Shown: positions 1-9,496, counted from the stretch's first letter. The stretch is DNA of 64,000 bases from Fidelibacterota bacterium (GCA_004124875.1 SCKJ01000005.1:186001-250000); one strand, 5' to 3'. Made by a program: numbers and translations. The notes: generated by a model not told the origin, from the sequence alone.

Positions 1-94
1 CCGAGCTGCCCGAATCTATTCTTATGGCGCATCAGCCGTTAAATTCAGCCGTTGCCCGAACTGGCGGGACAGCGAAAATCTAGAGAGAGAGACT

Positions 95-748
95 ATGTTT
101 ACCGGAATTATAGAAGAGATGGGTACCGTGGTCAGCCGCACGCCGTCCGATGGCCAGGAAGACCTGGTCATTGGGGCCAGTGAGGTGCTCAGCGATCTGA
201 AGGTGGGCCACAGTATAGCCGTCAATGGCGTCTGCCTCACCGCAGTGGCTGTTGCAGGGCAGAACTTTACCGTGCAGGTTATTCCGGAAACATTGGACCG
301 CACCAGTCTGGGCAATGTGACCACCGGCGAAAAAGTGAACCTCGAACGGGCCCTGTCGCCTATGGATCGATTTCACGGGCATGTGGTCCAAGGCCATGTT
401 GAGACGGTGGGGGTGATCAGCCAAATCACGAAGTCCCGAGGCGAGTTCCGCATGACGGTGATGCTGGACCACGAGTGGCTCAGGTACTGTATCCCTAAAG
501 GGTCTGTGACCCTCAATGGCGTATCGTTAACCATCGCCGACATTTCCGCCAACGACATTATCGTGGCCCTGATCCCGCATACCCTGGAAATTACCAATCT
601 GGGCCTGAAGGAGATGGGCGATCAGGTGAATGTGGAGACCGACATTTTTGCCCGGTACTTCGAGCGGTTTTTGGAGTATGACCTGGATGATGACCCGCAA
701 CTGCCGGATGTGAGCCGGGTCCCCAGATGGGGGGTGGGCGAAAGCTGA
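95..748 (+). CDS. ribE: Riboflavin synthase, alpha chain
   Basis: Riboflavin synthase catalyses the last step of riboflavin synthesis, dismutating two 6,7-dimethyl-8-ribityllumazine molecules in the cytosol. The 217-residue length is typical. The start MFTGIIEEMG is the conserved N-terminus of the family. Two lumazine-binding barrels are visible as internal repeats: GVCLTAV with FHGHVVQGHVETVG in the first half, and GSVTLNGVSLTI with a second lumazine-binding segment after it. A purine-rich AGAGAGAGAG stretch just before the ATG probably serves as the ribosome site. It is the first gene of a ribE-ribBA-ribH run, and the next start lies 2 nt past its stop. I see no FMN riboswitch in the 94 bases upstream, but the window begins there, so a leader further out cannot be excluded. 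Confidence 0.96.
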   Translation: MFTGIIEEMGTVVSRTPSDGQEDLVIGASEVLSDLKVGHSIAVNGVCLTAVAVAGQNFTVQVIPETLDRTSLGNVTTGEKVNLERALSPMDRFHGHVVQGHVETVGVISQITKSRGEFRMTVMLDHEWLRYCIPKGSVTLNGVSLTIADISANDIIVALIPHTLEITNLGLKEMGDQVNVETDIFARYFERFLEYDLDDDPQLPDVSRVPRWGVGES

Positions 749-750
749 GT

Positions 751-1950
751 ATGTCTGACACCGTTCAAAGGGCGCTGGAGACGCTCAAAGCCGGCAAAAT
801 GGTCATTGTTACCGATGATGCCGACCGTGAAGATGAGGGGGACTTTGTCATCCTTGGCGAGAAAGCGCGCAAGGAAGACATCAATTTCATGATGCGCGAG
901 GGCCGTGGGTTGATCTGCGTGCCCATTCAGGCGGAAAGGTCATCGGCGCTGGGCTTGCGGCCGATGGTTTCGCGCAATACGGGGCTGCATGAAACGGCCT
1001 TCACCGTTAGTGTGGACGCCGTCAGGAACACGACGACCGGCATTTCCGCCCGGGACAGGTGGGAGACGCTGCAGGTTATCCTGAATCGTAAATCTGCGCC
1101 AGCCGATCTGGGTCGCCCCGGCCATATGTTCCCCCTGGTGGGCAAAGCGGGAGGCGTTCTCCAGCGGGCGGGGCACACCGAAGCCAGTCTTGATCTGGCA
1201 CGACTCTCAGGAGCGGCAGAGGAGGTGGCCGTGCTGGTGGAGATTGTGGCTGAAGACGGCACCATGGCCCGCGGCGATACGCTCATTTCCATCGCTGAAA
1301 AATTCGATTTGGTGGTCGTGAGCATTGCCGATATTATCGCCTACCGGCGGCGCAAGGAAAAACTGGTGGAGCGGCTCCTGACGCTCGATTTTCCCACCAA
1401 GTTTGGTAATTTTACCCTGCAGGTTTACCAGGATACCATCCACAACGATACCCATCTGGCCCTGGTGATGGGGGACATTACCGGCGGAGAAACGACCTTG
1501 GTCCGCGTGCACAGCCAATGCCTGACCGGTGATATTTTCGGGTCGATGCGCTGCGATTGCGGTCCGCAGCTCGACAAGGCGATGGAACGCATCAGCCAGG
1601 AGGGGCGCGGTGTGCTCATCTACCTGCGGCAGGAGGGCCGGGGAATCGGTCTGCGCAACAAGTTACGGGCTTATCAGCTACAGGATGAGGGCCTGGATAC
1701 CGTCGAGGCCAACGCGAAACTCGGTTTCAAGCCTGATTTGCGCGAATATGGCATCGGCGCCCAAATACTGCGCGATCTGGGGGTGAGCAAACTGAAATTA
1801 CTGACCAACAATCCACGCAAGATCGTGGGACTCGACGGGTATGGATTGGAGATTGTTGAAAGGGAAGCCATTGAAATTGAAGCCAACAACCGTAACCGGG
1901 AATACCTGGCCACCAAGCGCGACAAACTGGGACACCTGATACTCCAGTGA
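751..1950 (+). CDS. ribBA: Bifunctional 3,4-dihydroxy-2-butanone-4-phosphate synthase / GTP cyclohydrolase II
   Basis: This fusion supplies both precursors of riboflavin: DHBP from ribulose 5-phosphate and the pyrimidine from GTP. The N-terminal half (about residues 1-200) has the DHBP synthase acidic loop DDADREDEGDF. The C-terminal half has the GTP cyclohydrolase II zinc site (SQC followed ten residues later by CDC) and the RQEGRGIGL loop. Total length, 399 residues, fits the fused family. I chose the ATG at 751 (MSDTVQRAL) rather than the in-frame ATG at 727 because the latter lies inside ribE and the former begins at the usual domain boundary behind a G-rich stretch. Its stop overlaps the GTG of ribH, so translational coupling is likely. 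Confidence 0.96.
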   Translation: MSDTVQRALETLKAGKMVIVTDDADREDEGDFVILGEKARKEDINFMMREGRGLICVPIQAERSSALGLRPMVSRNTGLHETAFTVSVDAVRNTTTGISARDRWETLQVILNRKSAPADLGRPGHMFPLVGKAGGVLQRAGHTEASLDLARLSGAAEEVAVLVEIVAEDGTMARGDTLISIAEKFDLVVVSIADIIAYRRRKEKLVERLLTLDFPTKFGNFTLQVYQDTIHNDTHLALVMGDITGGETTLVRVHSQCLTGDIFGSMRCDCGPQLDKAMERISQEGRGVLIYLRQEGRGIGLRNKLRAYQLQDEGLDTVEANAKLGFKPDLREYGIGAQILRDLGVSKLKLLTNNPRKIVGLDGYGLEIVEREAIEIEANNRNREYLATKRDKLGHLILQ

Positions 1951-2426
1951 AAGGGGGCACTGGACTTGAAGCAGCCAGCTCGTCCGGCGCCCGAGGCATG
2001 ACCATCGCTGCGGTGGTGAGCCGCTTTAATCCCGACATCACCGGCGGTCTTTTGGAAGGGGCCCGGGCGGCATTTCTCAGCGCCGGCGGAAGGGAGGCCG
2101 ATTTGCGCGTCACCCGGGTACCGGGGGCCTTCGAGCTGCCTCAAGCCGTGCAGAAAATTGCCGGGGAGGGCGGAGTGGACGGCATCCTGACCCTCGGCTG
2201 CCTCATCAAGGGCGAGACCCTCCACTTTGAAGTGCTGGCTTACGGCGTGACCCAAACCCTCACCGGCTTGTCGACCCACCTGAACGTGCCGCTGGCGTTT
2301 GGCCTGCTGACTGCGCTGGACCTGGAGCAGGCCGTAGAACGATCCGCTCCAGGGGAAAACAATCGCGGCGCTGAGGTGATGCGCAGCCTGATTGAGATGA
2401 TATCCGTCAACAGCGGCCGGACTTGA
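1947..2426 (+). CDS. ribH: 6,7-dimethyl-8-ribityllumazine synthase
   Basis: Lumazine synthase condenses the RibA/RibD-derived pyrimidine with DHBP; family members form icosahedral or pentameric shells. Family motifs seen are VVSRFNPDITGGLLEGA, VPGAFELP and GCLIKGETLHFE. The length is 159 residues with the GTG at 1947, which overlaps the ribBA stop. An in-frame ATG at 1998 would give a shorter protein, but it would remove most of the N-terminal strand that contributes to the shell, so the GTG is preferred. With the two upstream genes it gives the path from GTP and ribulose phosphate to riboflavin except for RibD and the phosphatase, which are not in the window. Confidence 0.95.
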   Translation: MKGGTGLEAASSSGARGMTIAAVVSRFNPDITGGLLEGARAAFLSAGGREADLRVTRVPGAFELPQAVQKIAGEGGVDGILTLGCLIKGETLHFEVLAYGVTQTLTGLSTHLNVPLAFGLLTALDLEQAVERSAPGENNRGAEVMRSLIEMISVNSGRT

Positions 2427-2442
2427 TCCGGAGCCGGTCATC

Positions 2443-4836
2443 TTGAACCAGATATCCGCCGGCATGGCGCGCTCCCCGCTGGTGGCCTGTATGGCCCTGG
2501 CGCTCTCCCTGATCACTCCCCTACCGGCGCAGAACCGCGTCGGCTCCTGGCAGATCTACACATCCATACTTGACGTCCGGTCTGTCGTATACAGCCATGG
2601 GGAACTGCTCGCTGCCACCGGTGGTGGCGTCATCCGCTACGATCCCGGCAGTGGAGAGCTGACCACCCTCGATCCCAACAGCGGTCTGGCGGTCAGTGAT
2701 ATCATATCCGTTGCGCGGGCAGGCGACTGGATATGGATGGGCAGCGCCGCCCCGGAAGGAGTCATTCAACTGTATAATGTCGTGGATGGCGCCTACCGGA
2801 CCATCGATCTTGGATTGGGAAAAATCACCCACATCATTGCCGATACGACACGCGCATTTGTCGCCTTTGCCCAGGGCTTCGAGATTGGGCTGGTGGAACT
2901 GCGCCTCGCCGGTGGCCGCTTTGAATACTTCGATATCTACCCGAATCTCCCAGGTTCGCCCTCCGTCATCATGGACCTCGACCTGTATGGCGATTCGATC
3001 TTTGTCACCACCAATCTAGGTGTGCTGGGGAATGACATCAACGGCGCCAACTTAAAGGACCCCGGCACATGGCATGAAAACGTAGGGCCCGGTGGCGTGT
3101 CGGTGATCCAGTACCACGTTGACAGCGATGGCCATGCGGCACTGGAGATGGGCGCCTTCCATCTGCGAGACTCAACCGGCTGGATCAAAATTCGTGATCT
3201 TTTCGTGACCACATACAGAAACATGACACGGATCAATGAGGGGCCCTACGCCGGGCATTACGCCCTCAGTATTTCGAACAAGGTCTGGTTCATCGACAGA
3301 TCCGGTTCCGTTTTAGAAACGCCAAGGCTGGGCGGCCAGGTCACCGATTTCACCGACGCTCCGGAATTTGGCGGCGGCTTTGCGGCCATGCGCCAACACG
3401 GTTTCGCGTTTTACGATTACAGCACCCGAAAATGGTCTGCCATAACGCCCAACACTCTGGCGGGACAGGCCTATACCGCGATTACGAAACGGAGCAATGG
3501 AGACATTGTGGCGCTGGGGAGGTGGGGGCTCACCCGATTTGACGGGGTCTCGTGGTACAATATATTGCCCGGTCTTTCCATTTTGCCCAACGCACTTGAA
3601 GATCGCGTCCATGCCGGCAGTCAGCAGTCGAGCGATTCCTTTCAGGCCGACACCTTGGTGTTTCGCGGCAAGCAGTCGTGGACCATCCTGGAGATGCCGG
3701 ATGGCGACCTGCTGTTCGGCTTCCGGGGCAATCCCTCCCGCGGAGTGGGGGTCATGCGGCTCAATCTGGATGATGTTTCGCACATCGATTTTGACACCAC
3801 CGGCGGTATCCTTGACGGGCTGCATGATGGCTTCATAACCATCCGGCATATGCTCGCGGACAGCGCCGGGAATATTTGGATTGCCACCCCCTTCGGCCAA
3901 ATTTATCGCAACGCCCTGTCAATTTATCGAGCGGATGGAGAGTGGAGCCACTTTCCCATCGGCGCCGGCGGCCACTTGCAGGGCGGCCCTACCGAGTTAG
4001 CCTTTGATAGCCAGGGGCGACTGTGGATCGGCAACGATGTCAACTCCGTGTCGGGCAGCACCGGCGGACTGACTGTCCTGGATTACAACGGTACGCTGGA
4101 CGATCCATCCGATGACACCTGGACTTCCTTCAATACCAGGCTGAAAACTTCCGGTTCCAACATAGTCTGGTCCATCGCCTTTGATCACAGCGGCGTGTTG
4201 TGGGTCATTACGCCCAATGGAATCATGGGGTATAATGTGTTGCCCGGGCCGATTCTGCAGCAGGCGCTGGGGTTTGGCCCCCTGCTGCCGGATGTCCCCT
4301 TTGATGAAGGGGCCAAGATCAGGGTCGACGCGGAGAACAACAAGTGGATCACCACACCGAGCGACGGACTGTGGGTCGTGCTGGAAAACGGCACCTTTTG
4401 GCCCAGCGTCGAAGGCCTTTCCACAGAAAATTCGGATCTTCCCTCCAATGAGATCCTTGATATCTTCCTCGATGATGACGAGGGCATAGCCTACCTGGCC
4501 ACCAGCAAAGGCATCGCTGCGCTTAAAATGCCCTTTAAGTCGCCGGTGCCGAGCTATCAGGATATGGTGCTGTTTCCAAGTCCGTTCAGGATACCCTCCG
4601 CCCAGCCGCTGGTGGTGGGCGGCCTCCGGCAGGGTTCGTCGGTGAAAATTTTTACCGTGAACGGCAACCTCGTAAGGGAACTCAGCGCCCTCAGCGCGGA
4701 TGTTCAGGGGTATCAGGCCATGTGGGACGGCCGCAACGAGTCGGGAAAATTAGTGGGTAGCGGCGTTTACCTGGTTTCCGCATATCTCCAGAGCGGTAGT
4801 TCGGGGGTGCGCAAAGTTGCCGTTATCAGGCGCTAG
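2443..4836 (+). CDS. Secreted two-component-regulator-type beta-propeller protein with FlgD-like C-terminal sorting domain (PorZ-like)
   Basis: A 797-residue protein starting at TTG, 16 nt after ribH. An N-terminal signal peptide (hydrophobic run ACMALALSLITPLPAQ) is followed by VGSWQIYTSILDVRSVVY, which resembles the start of PorZ/YwqJ-type propellers. Repeated blades of the form GxxWIGNDVN / GVLWVITPNGIMG follow, typical of two-component regulator propeller repeats. The last ~90 residues (VLFPSPFRIPS to VRKVAVIRR) form a FlgD-Ig/Por secretion tail, with the MWDGRNESGKLVGSGVYLV core. It is therefore probably exported and handled by the type IX system. PorZ itself is a T9SS attachment-complex subunit. 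I infer relatedness only, and an ordinary T9SS cargo is equally possible. Its place behind ribH seems incidental. Confidence 0.75.
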   Translation: MNQISAGMARSPLVACMALALSLITPLPAQNRVGSWQIYTSILDVRSVVYSHGELLAATGGGVIRYDPGSGELTTLDPNSGLAVSDIISVARAGDWIWMGSAAPEGVIQLYNVVDGAYRTIDLGLGKITHIIADTTRAFVAFAQGFEIGLVELRLAGGRFEYFDIYPNLPGSPSVIMDLDLYGDSIFVTTNLGVLGNDINGANLKDPGTWHENVGPGGVSVIQYHVDSDGHAALEMGAFHLRDSTGWIKIRDLFVTTYRNMTRINEGPYAGHYALSISNKVWFIDRSGSVLETPRLGGQVTDFTDAPEFGGGFAAMRQHGFAFYDYSTRKWSAITPNTLAGQAYTAITKRSNGDIVALGRWGLTRFDGVSWYNILPGLSILPNALEDRVHAGSQQSSDSFQADTLVFRGKQSWTILEMPDGDLLFGFRGNPSRGVGVMRLNLDDVSHIDFDTTGGILDGLHDGFITIRHMLADSAGNIWIATPFGQIYRNALSIYRADGEWSHFPIGAGGHLQGGPTELAFDSQGRLWIGNDVNSVSGSTGGLTVLDYNGTLDDPSDDTWTSFNTRLKTSGSNIVWSIAFDHSGVLWVITPNGIMGYNVLPGPILQQALGFGPLLPDVPFDEGAKIRVDAENNKWITTPSDGLWVVLENGTFWPSVEGLSTENSDLPSNEILDIFLDDDEGIAYLATSKGIAALKMPFKSPVPSYQDMVLFPSPFRIPSAQPLVVGGLRQGSSVKIFTVNGNLVRELSALSADVQGYQAMWDGRNESGKLVGSGVYLVSAYLQSGSSGVRKVAVIRR

Positions 4837-4903
4837 CGGCAGTTAGATCCATCACCAGCGCCGGCTTGGATGGCCGTTCTTTCCATGCCTCGTTGAGGCC
4901 GTT
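4837..4903. other. Short spacer between convergent genes
   Basis: Sixty-seven bases lie between the convergent PorZ-like gene and the DMFA2-like gene. I looked for a shared hairpin terminator and found no convincing stem with a T tract on either strand. Confidence 0.5.
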
Positions 4904-6244
4904 TCAATTGGCCAGCAGGTAGTTAATCATATTAAACGTGATTTCTCCAAGTAGCTCTCCATGCAGACCCCCAACACCTTTATCGGAACACCAATCCGTA
5001 GTGCCCGTATTGATGATAATTCCTGATGATTCCGACTTTTGGAATTGAATCCAGGTTCCCACTGTCTGCTTTATACGGAACCCATAGTCGAAACCGATAA
5101 TTTCGATACTCGAAAAACCCAGAGCCGCTGAATCGGGATAAGGGAACCCGCTGGAATCGAACCCGGCGATTTCGGTCCCATCATATTCACTGGAAGGCAA
5201 GCTGATGATGTCTCCCGCTATGAGGCCCGTATTATCGAGGTAGGGAGCACTGGGTCGAATTATTTTCATGCCGTCCCAACCGGCATCTTCATACCTGATA
5301 CCATAGCCGCCATGAGTGAAATCGACACCAATGCTCGGCATGATGGGGTACTGAAGTTGCGGATCGTTCCATAGAATTGTTGCCAGCAGCGGATCGGCAA
5401 TATCGTCTACAGGGGCGGTTTTGAAGGCGATGAGACGAGTGCCGTCGGAGCTGTACCGAACTTGCCACCACATAGTGTTTCCTGAAAGTATCAGCGCATG
5501 CCCCCCTGCATCGACAAATTTGTCGAAGTTCTCGCGGGCAGATCGTGTCCAATATTCGCTGTGGCCTATAATGATCAATAATTGGGCGCCCTCCAGATTG
5601 GAGAAGTCATCCATATCCTGATCAATGAGGTACCCCATCTCCAGATTCCATTGGTTGGCGAATAGCATTAAGCAATCCAATGCCGGCGGATCCAACGGAA
5701 CCCTCCGGTGGAATGAGAGCGAATCCGCAGATTCCTGATCGGTTGAATTGCCTGGATAAAGACTTTTTCCCCCATCATTGTTGTAGGCTGCTGCCGTATT
5801 GGAGGGATAGAGAACCTTGATGGGCAGTTGGCCATCATGGTCTCGTATGACGATGGGAACAGTTTGCTCCCATAGATAAATACCGCTGGGAAGATCAGGC
5901 ACCCTGTATCTGAATGTCAGTTCGTAGCCGAGTCCCTGTGACCATGGCTGGGCATTAGAAATTATTTGTGATGATAAGGGCGCATCGATGGAGTCCACCG
6001 GGGTACCCGATAGATCATACAATCGGATCCGAGCGATGTCATAGGTAACGTCAGTGGAAAAATAGGCCCGCAGTGTATCGCCGGGCGAGTAAGCCAATCT
6101 GTCCACATAACCGGAAAATTCCTCGGGAGGGTCGATTATCTGTAGGATGAGATCTACACACTGTGCGAGGAATAGAGACATGGACAGGATTAGAATTAAA
6201 GATGGCTTGTGGAGTGATTTTGAATTTACGGTAAGAGGCGACAT
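4904..6244 (-). CDS. Lipoprotein with N,N-dimethylformamidase beta-subunit-like (DMFA2-type) C-terminal domain
   Basis: The 446-residue product starts MSPLTVNSKS and has a signal sequence ending in the lipobox LFLAQC, so it is probably a lipoprotein. Residues about 40-120 look like an Ig-like domain. The rest matches the glutamine-amidotransferase-like domain seen in the C-terminal half of dimethylformamidase large chains: LLIIIGHSEYWTRSAR, FVDAGGHALILSGNTMWWQVR, and a late IINTGTTDW segment. True DMF hydrolysis is doubtful, because no small subunit gene is near and many such domains occur in secreted proteins of unknown role. I preferred the ATG at 6244 over one at 6268 because it gives a compact signal peptide. 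The gene is visibly less GC-rich than its neighbours. Its function is unknown; carbohydrate or amide processing at the cell surface is possible. Confidence 0.6.
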   Translation of the reverse strand: MSPLTVNSKSLHKPSLILILSMSLFLAQCVDLILQIIDPPEEFSGYVDRLAYSPGDTLRAYFSTDVTYDIARIRLYDLSGTPVDSIDAPLSSQIISNAQPWSQGLGYELTFRYRVPDLPSGIYLWEQTVPIVIRDHDGQLPIKVLYPSNTAAAYNNDGGKSLYPGNSTDQESADSLSFHRRVPLDPPALDCLMLFANQWNLEMGYLIDQDMDDFSNLEGAQLLIIIGHSEYWTRSARENFDKFVDAGGHALILSGNTMWWQVRYSSDGTRLIAFKTAPVDDIADPLLATILWNDPQLQYPIMPSIGVDFTHGGYGIRYEDAGWDGMKIIRPSAPYLDNTGLIAGDIISLPSSEYDGTEIAGFDSSGFPYPDSAALGFSSIEIIGFDYGFRIKQTVGTWIQFQKSESSGIIINTGTTDWCSDKGVGGLHGELLGEITFNMINYLLAN

Positions 6245-6324
6245 AAATATGCTAGTATGATAAAACATCCCGCCATGACCACCCGTTACCTCGCGAGCAG
6301 CGCAACGCAGCCCGGAGACCGCGA

Positions 6325-7389
6325 TCAGGCGATAATCAACTTCCCGACCGAGAATTCGGACTCCAGCTCGTCCACCACTTTGCGGATCATAGCGCTGCGC
6401 TGCTGGTGGCTCATAAATGCAGACTTGAAGCCGTTAATAATGATCTCCCTGAAGTCGTTAAGCGTCAGCCCGAATGTCTCATGCGCCACCAGGTATTCCT
6501 TGGAAAGCGTGGTATCCGACACCAGCCGGTTGTCGGTGTTGAGGGTTACCCGAATGCCCTGGTCATAATAATATTTGAAGGGATGCTCGATGAGGCTGCG
6601 CACCGTCCGCGTGTGCACATTGCTGGTCAGGCAGACTTCCATGGCGATACGATGATCGTTGACGTAATTCATCAGCTCCTGGTCTTCCATGAGCCGGGTG
6701 CCGTGTCCAATGCGGTGCGCGCCGCAGTAGTGGATCGCCTGGTGGATGCTTTCGGGACCAAAGGCTTCGCCGGCGTGGAGGGTCGTATTGATATTGTTCT
6801 TGAGGATCAGCCGGAACGACTCCACGTGATGTTTGGCGGGGAAGTTCTCCTCCGCGCCGGCTAAATCGAAGGCGACGACCCCCTTGTGCTTGAACTGCAC
6901 GGCCAGGTCCGCCAGCCGCATTGAAACTTCAGGCGATATGGACCGGATTCCGCAGATAATGATGCCCGTGCCGATGCCCAGCTCTATTTCGGCCTCATCC
7001 AGGCCTTTTTTTACCGCCTCGATGGTCTCGGCTTCCGTCATCCCCTCGCGGGTATGCAGCGCTGGAGAGTAGCGAGCCTCAATGTAGCGCACGCCCTCCT
7101 CCCAGGCGTCCTGGGCCAGCTCAAAGGCGGCGCGGGTCAGGGCCTCAGGCGTCTGCAGGACCTGCAGGGGAATTTCAAACCGGCTGATGTATTCTTCCAG
7201 CGAGCCGATACGCTCACCGATGCTGAGGTATTTTTTGAGCACATCGGGGTCTTTACTCGGCAGGTCGATTTTTGCCGCCCCGGCCAGCTCCAGAATTGTC
7301 TGGATGCGCAACGAGCCGTCCAGGTGGCAGTGCAGCTCCGCCTTCGGCAGCCGCTGGAACAGCTCAAGGTCCAGTTTTTTCTCTGCCAC
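6325..7389 (-). CDS. add: Adenosine deaminase
   Basis: This cytosolic zinc enzyme converts adenosine or deoxyadenosine to inosine in purine salvage. The 354-residue length is usual. Motifs of the family are present in order: ELHCHLDGSL (metal ligands HxH), TTLHAGEAFG (HAGE with catalytic Glu), HRIGHGTRL, and LNTDNR replacing the more common NTDDP metal/catalytic loop. The start appears to be a GTG at 7389 (MAEKKLDLE). Just downstream on the same strand lies the DMFA2-like gene, and just upstream, 38 bp away, ends the OPT transporter, so it may be the second gene of that transcript. An adenine or other aminohydrolase specificity is less likely given the HCHLDG and HAGE context. Confidence 0.92.
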   Translation of the reverse strand: MAEKKLDLELFQRLPKAELHCHLDGSLRIQTILELAGAAKIDLPSKDPDVLKKYLSIGERIGSLEEYISRFEIPLQVLQTPEALTRAAFELAQDAWEEGVRYIEARYSPALHTREGMTEAETIEAVKKGLDEAEIELGIGTGIIICGIRSISPEVSMRLADLAVQFKHKGVVAFDLAGAEENFPAKHHVESFRLILKNNINTTLHAGEAFGPESIHQAIHYCGAHRIGHGTRLMEDQELMNYVNDHRIAMEVCLTSNVHTRTVRSLIEHPFKYYYDQGIRVTLNTDNRLVSDTTLSKEYLVAHETFGLTLNDFREIIINGFKSAFMSHQQRSAMIRKVVDELESEFSVGKLIIA

Positions 7390-7427
7390 CGGGCGGGTCC
7401 TCTACATTACTCGTTCGCTCTCAAGGC

Positions 7428-9365
7428 TTAGCCTGGAGATTTATAATTTTTCGCCGTTTTATACAACATGTACGAGATGCCCATCAAGATCAAGGCTCCG
7501 GGCCACGGACCCAGCGGCGCCGCATCGAACATGTAGAACTCGGTAGGGATCGATTTCCACGCGGTGAACTCTGCGATCATCAGCGGCACCGCGAGGCCGA
7601 TGCCAACCAACGCCTCTCCCGTTATAAGTCCGGCGGAGTAGAGCAGGCCATTCTGATTGGTCTTATCGGAATGCAGCGACGTGTTGCCCGAAGTCAGGTA
7701 GGCAATGAGGCCTCCCAGTCCAATGGCGACCACCAGGTGAAACGGCAGGTAGAGTCCTACGGCGACGGCCAGTACTGGCGTTCTGAAACCGGATCCACGC
7801 TTCTCGAGCGTTTTATCCAGCACGATGATGGCGACGGCCAGCAGCGCACCCATGATGATCAGGTTCCAAGGGAGGTTCTGGTTAAACACGCCGGTGGCAA
7901 TGTTGGCCATCAAGGCGGCCTGAGGCGCTTCCAGAGGCGTAACGCCAGGATGTACCTGCATGCCAATGCCGTAGCGGGAGTGTAGCAGCCACAGGACGGG
8001 CATCATGACAAAAGCCGCAGAGACGACGCCGACTACCTGCATCACCTGCTGTTTCCACGGCGTTGCGCCGAGGATGTAACCCGCTTTCAAATCTTGCAGA
8101 TTATCGCCGCCGATGGCCGCCGCGCAGCAGACCACAGCACCGATAAAGATGGCCGCAGCAGGGCCAACGTCCGCGCCGGCATATACCTTCATGGTATACA
8201 GCAATAGTGAGGCTGAGAGAATAGTGGCGATGGTAACGCCGGAAATGGGGTTATTGCTCGAGCCCACCAAGCCAGCCATGTAACCGGCCACGGCTGAGAA
8301 GATGAAGCCGGCGACAAGCATAAAGACAACCATGGCTGCGGTGATGGCAATATTTTGCACGACGGAAAGATAGATGGCAAACACGGGAATGATCGATGCG
8401 CCGAGGGCGATTATCACCCAGGGCAGTGGGATGTCCATCTCAGTTCTTTCGATGGACGACGCACCGTGCATCTTCAACTTGCGATAGGTATCCATGCTCG
8501 ATGAGAGACCCCTGGCAAGTGACGAGCGGAGGTTGATCAGCGCCCAGAGGCCACCTACGATCATCGAACCTACGCCGATGTAGCGCACGACATTGCTGTG
8601 CAGCCAGTTAACGCTGTCTACGGCACTGCCCGCGAGTATCTCCGGCGGAATGTCAACGGTCGGTGCCAGGGCCGGGAGGAATATCCAACGGCCAATGACG
8701 CCGCCGCCAAAGACCAGCATGGAAATGTTAAAGCCTACGATGTATCCTACCGCCAACAGGGCAGGGGAGAGGTTCACCTGAAAGGAGATGAACGACGAGC
8801 CTACGCTCTTTGCCCATGCGATCTGGCTCGACCAGAGGCGCAGACCTTCTTCCGCCATAAATTTAAAGAGTCCACCAATGGCCGCAGCCTGTGCAAGCAT
8901 CATCAATTTGCCTGCGCCCTCCTCACCCGACTTGAGTACCTCGGCCGTGGCGACGCCTTCGGGGTATTGGAGGCCTTCCTCCACGATGAGCGCCCGGCGC
9001 AAGGGGATGGTGAACAGCACGCCAATGAGACCACCCGTCATGGCGATGCCGGTTACTGTCCAGTAATGATCGGCGAAGTTGAACTCAGACCATTCGCCCA
9101 TGAGCAGCAAGGCGGGGATCGTGAAGATCACTCCCGCCGCCAGAGACTCACCCGCCGATGCGGCCGTCTGCACGATGTTGTTCTCGAGGATGTTGCTGTT
9201 TTTGAAGGCCCGCAGAATGCCCATCGAGATGACAGCCGCCGGTATGGACGCCGATACGGTCATGCCCGCGAAAAGGCCGAGATACGCGTTGGCGCCGGCC
9301 AGCAAAACAGACAGGAATATTCCCAGCACAATGGCCTTGACGGTGATTTCCGGTAACGGCTTCAT
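7428..9365 (-). CDS. OPT-family oligopeptide transporter
   Basis: A very hydrophobic inner-membrane protein of 645 residues with about 14-16 predicted transmembrane segments. It belongs to the oligopeptide transporter (OPT) family. Segments such as YLGLFAGMTVSASIPAA near the N-terminus and GLQYPEGVATAEVLKSG are characteristic. Substrates of bacterial members are short peptides or metal-chelate compounds; specificity cannot be read here. I start at the ATG at 9365 (MKPLPEITVKA) because GAGGGAAA lies 6-7 nt ahead of it and because family alignments begin there. A longer reading to 9473 would add 36 residues without family character and run into the upstream regulatory region. It is transcribed divergently from the riboswitch-controlled receptor, and add follows downstream. 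Confidence 0.9.
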   Translation of the reverse strand: MKPLPEITVKAIVLGIFLSVLLAGANAYLGLFAGMTVSASIPAAVISMGILRAFKNSNILENNIVQTAASAGESLAAGVIFTIPALLLMGEWSEFNFADHYWTVTGIAMTGGLIGVLFTIPLRRALIVEEGLQYPEGVATAEVLKSGEEGAGKLMMLAQAAAIGGLFKFMAEEGLRLWSSQIAWAKSVGSSFISFQVNLSPALLAVGYIVGFNISMLVFGGGVIGRWIFLPALAPTVDIPPEILAGSAVDSVNWLHSNVVRYIGVGSMIVGGLWALINLRSSLARGLSSSMDTYRKLKMHGASSIERTEMDIPLPWVIIALGASIIPVFAIYLSVVQNIAITAAMVVFMLVAGFIFSAVAGYMAGLVGSSNNPISGVTIATILSASLLLYTMKVYAGADVGPAAAIFIGAVVCCAAAIGGDNLQDLKAGYILGATPWKQQVMQVVGVVSAAFVMMPVLWLLHSRYGIGMQVHPGVTPLEAPQAALMANIATGVFNQNLPWNLIIMGALLAVAIIVLDKTLEKRGSGFRTPVLAVAVGLYLPFHLVVAIGLGGLIAYLTSGNTSLHSDKTNQNGLLYSAGLITGEALVGIGLAVPLMIAEFTAWKSIPTEFYMFDAAPLGPWPGALILMGISYMLYKTAKNYKSPG

Positions 9366-9456
9366 TGAATTTCCCTCGGATAAAGTTGGGCCAAAAGTAA
9401 CCCCTGTCCACTGAATATTCAATGGCTTTGGCAACGTGAAATTTGTCCCGAATCGC

Positions 9457-9488
9457 TTGCCAGGGCTGGTCAATCCGAGTTAAACTGC
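9457..9488 (+). promoter_or_regulatory. Possible Bacteroidota-type promoter ahead of the TPP riboswitch
   Basis: TTG at 9457-9459 is followed after 21 bases by TAAACTGC at 9481. Spacing and composition loosely resemble the Bacteroidota -33 TTG and -7 TAnnTTTG elements. The riboswitch begins shortly downstream, as expected for a leader transcript. The same spacing appears at 39337-39368. The -7 box is imperfect, so this is tentative. Confidence 0.3.
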
Positions 9489-9496
9489 GGACAGAC

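Noticed and set aside
1..94. FMN riboswitch ahead of the riboflavin operon
   Set aside because: The conserved blocks of the RFN element are not visible in the available 94 bases. It could lie outside the window.
2443..4836. Sensor histidine kinase or two-component regulator from the propeller repeats
   Set aside because: No kinase, DNA-binding or membrane signalling domain follows the propeller; the C-terminus is a sorting domain.
8598..9356. Long plus-strand frame opposite the OPT transporter
   Set aside because: Antisense shadow: the minus-strand frame has the OPT family motifs and transmembrane pattern, while this one is charged and featureless.
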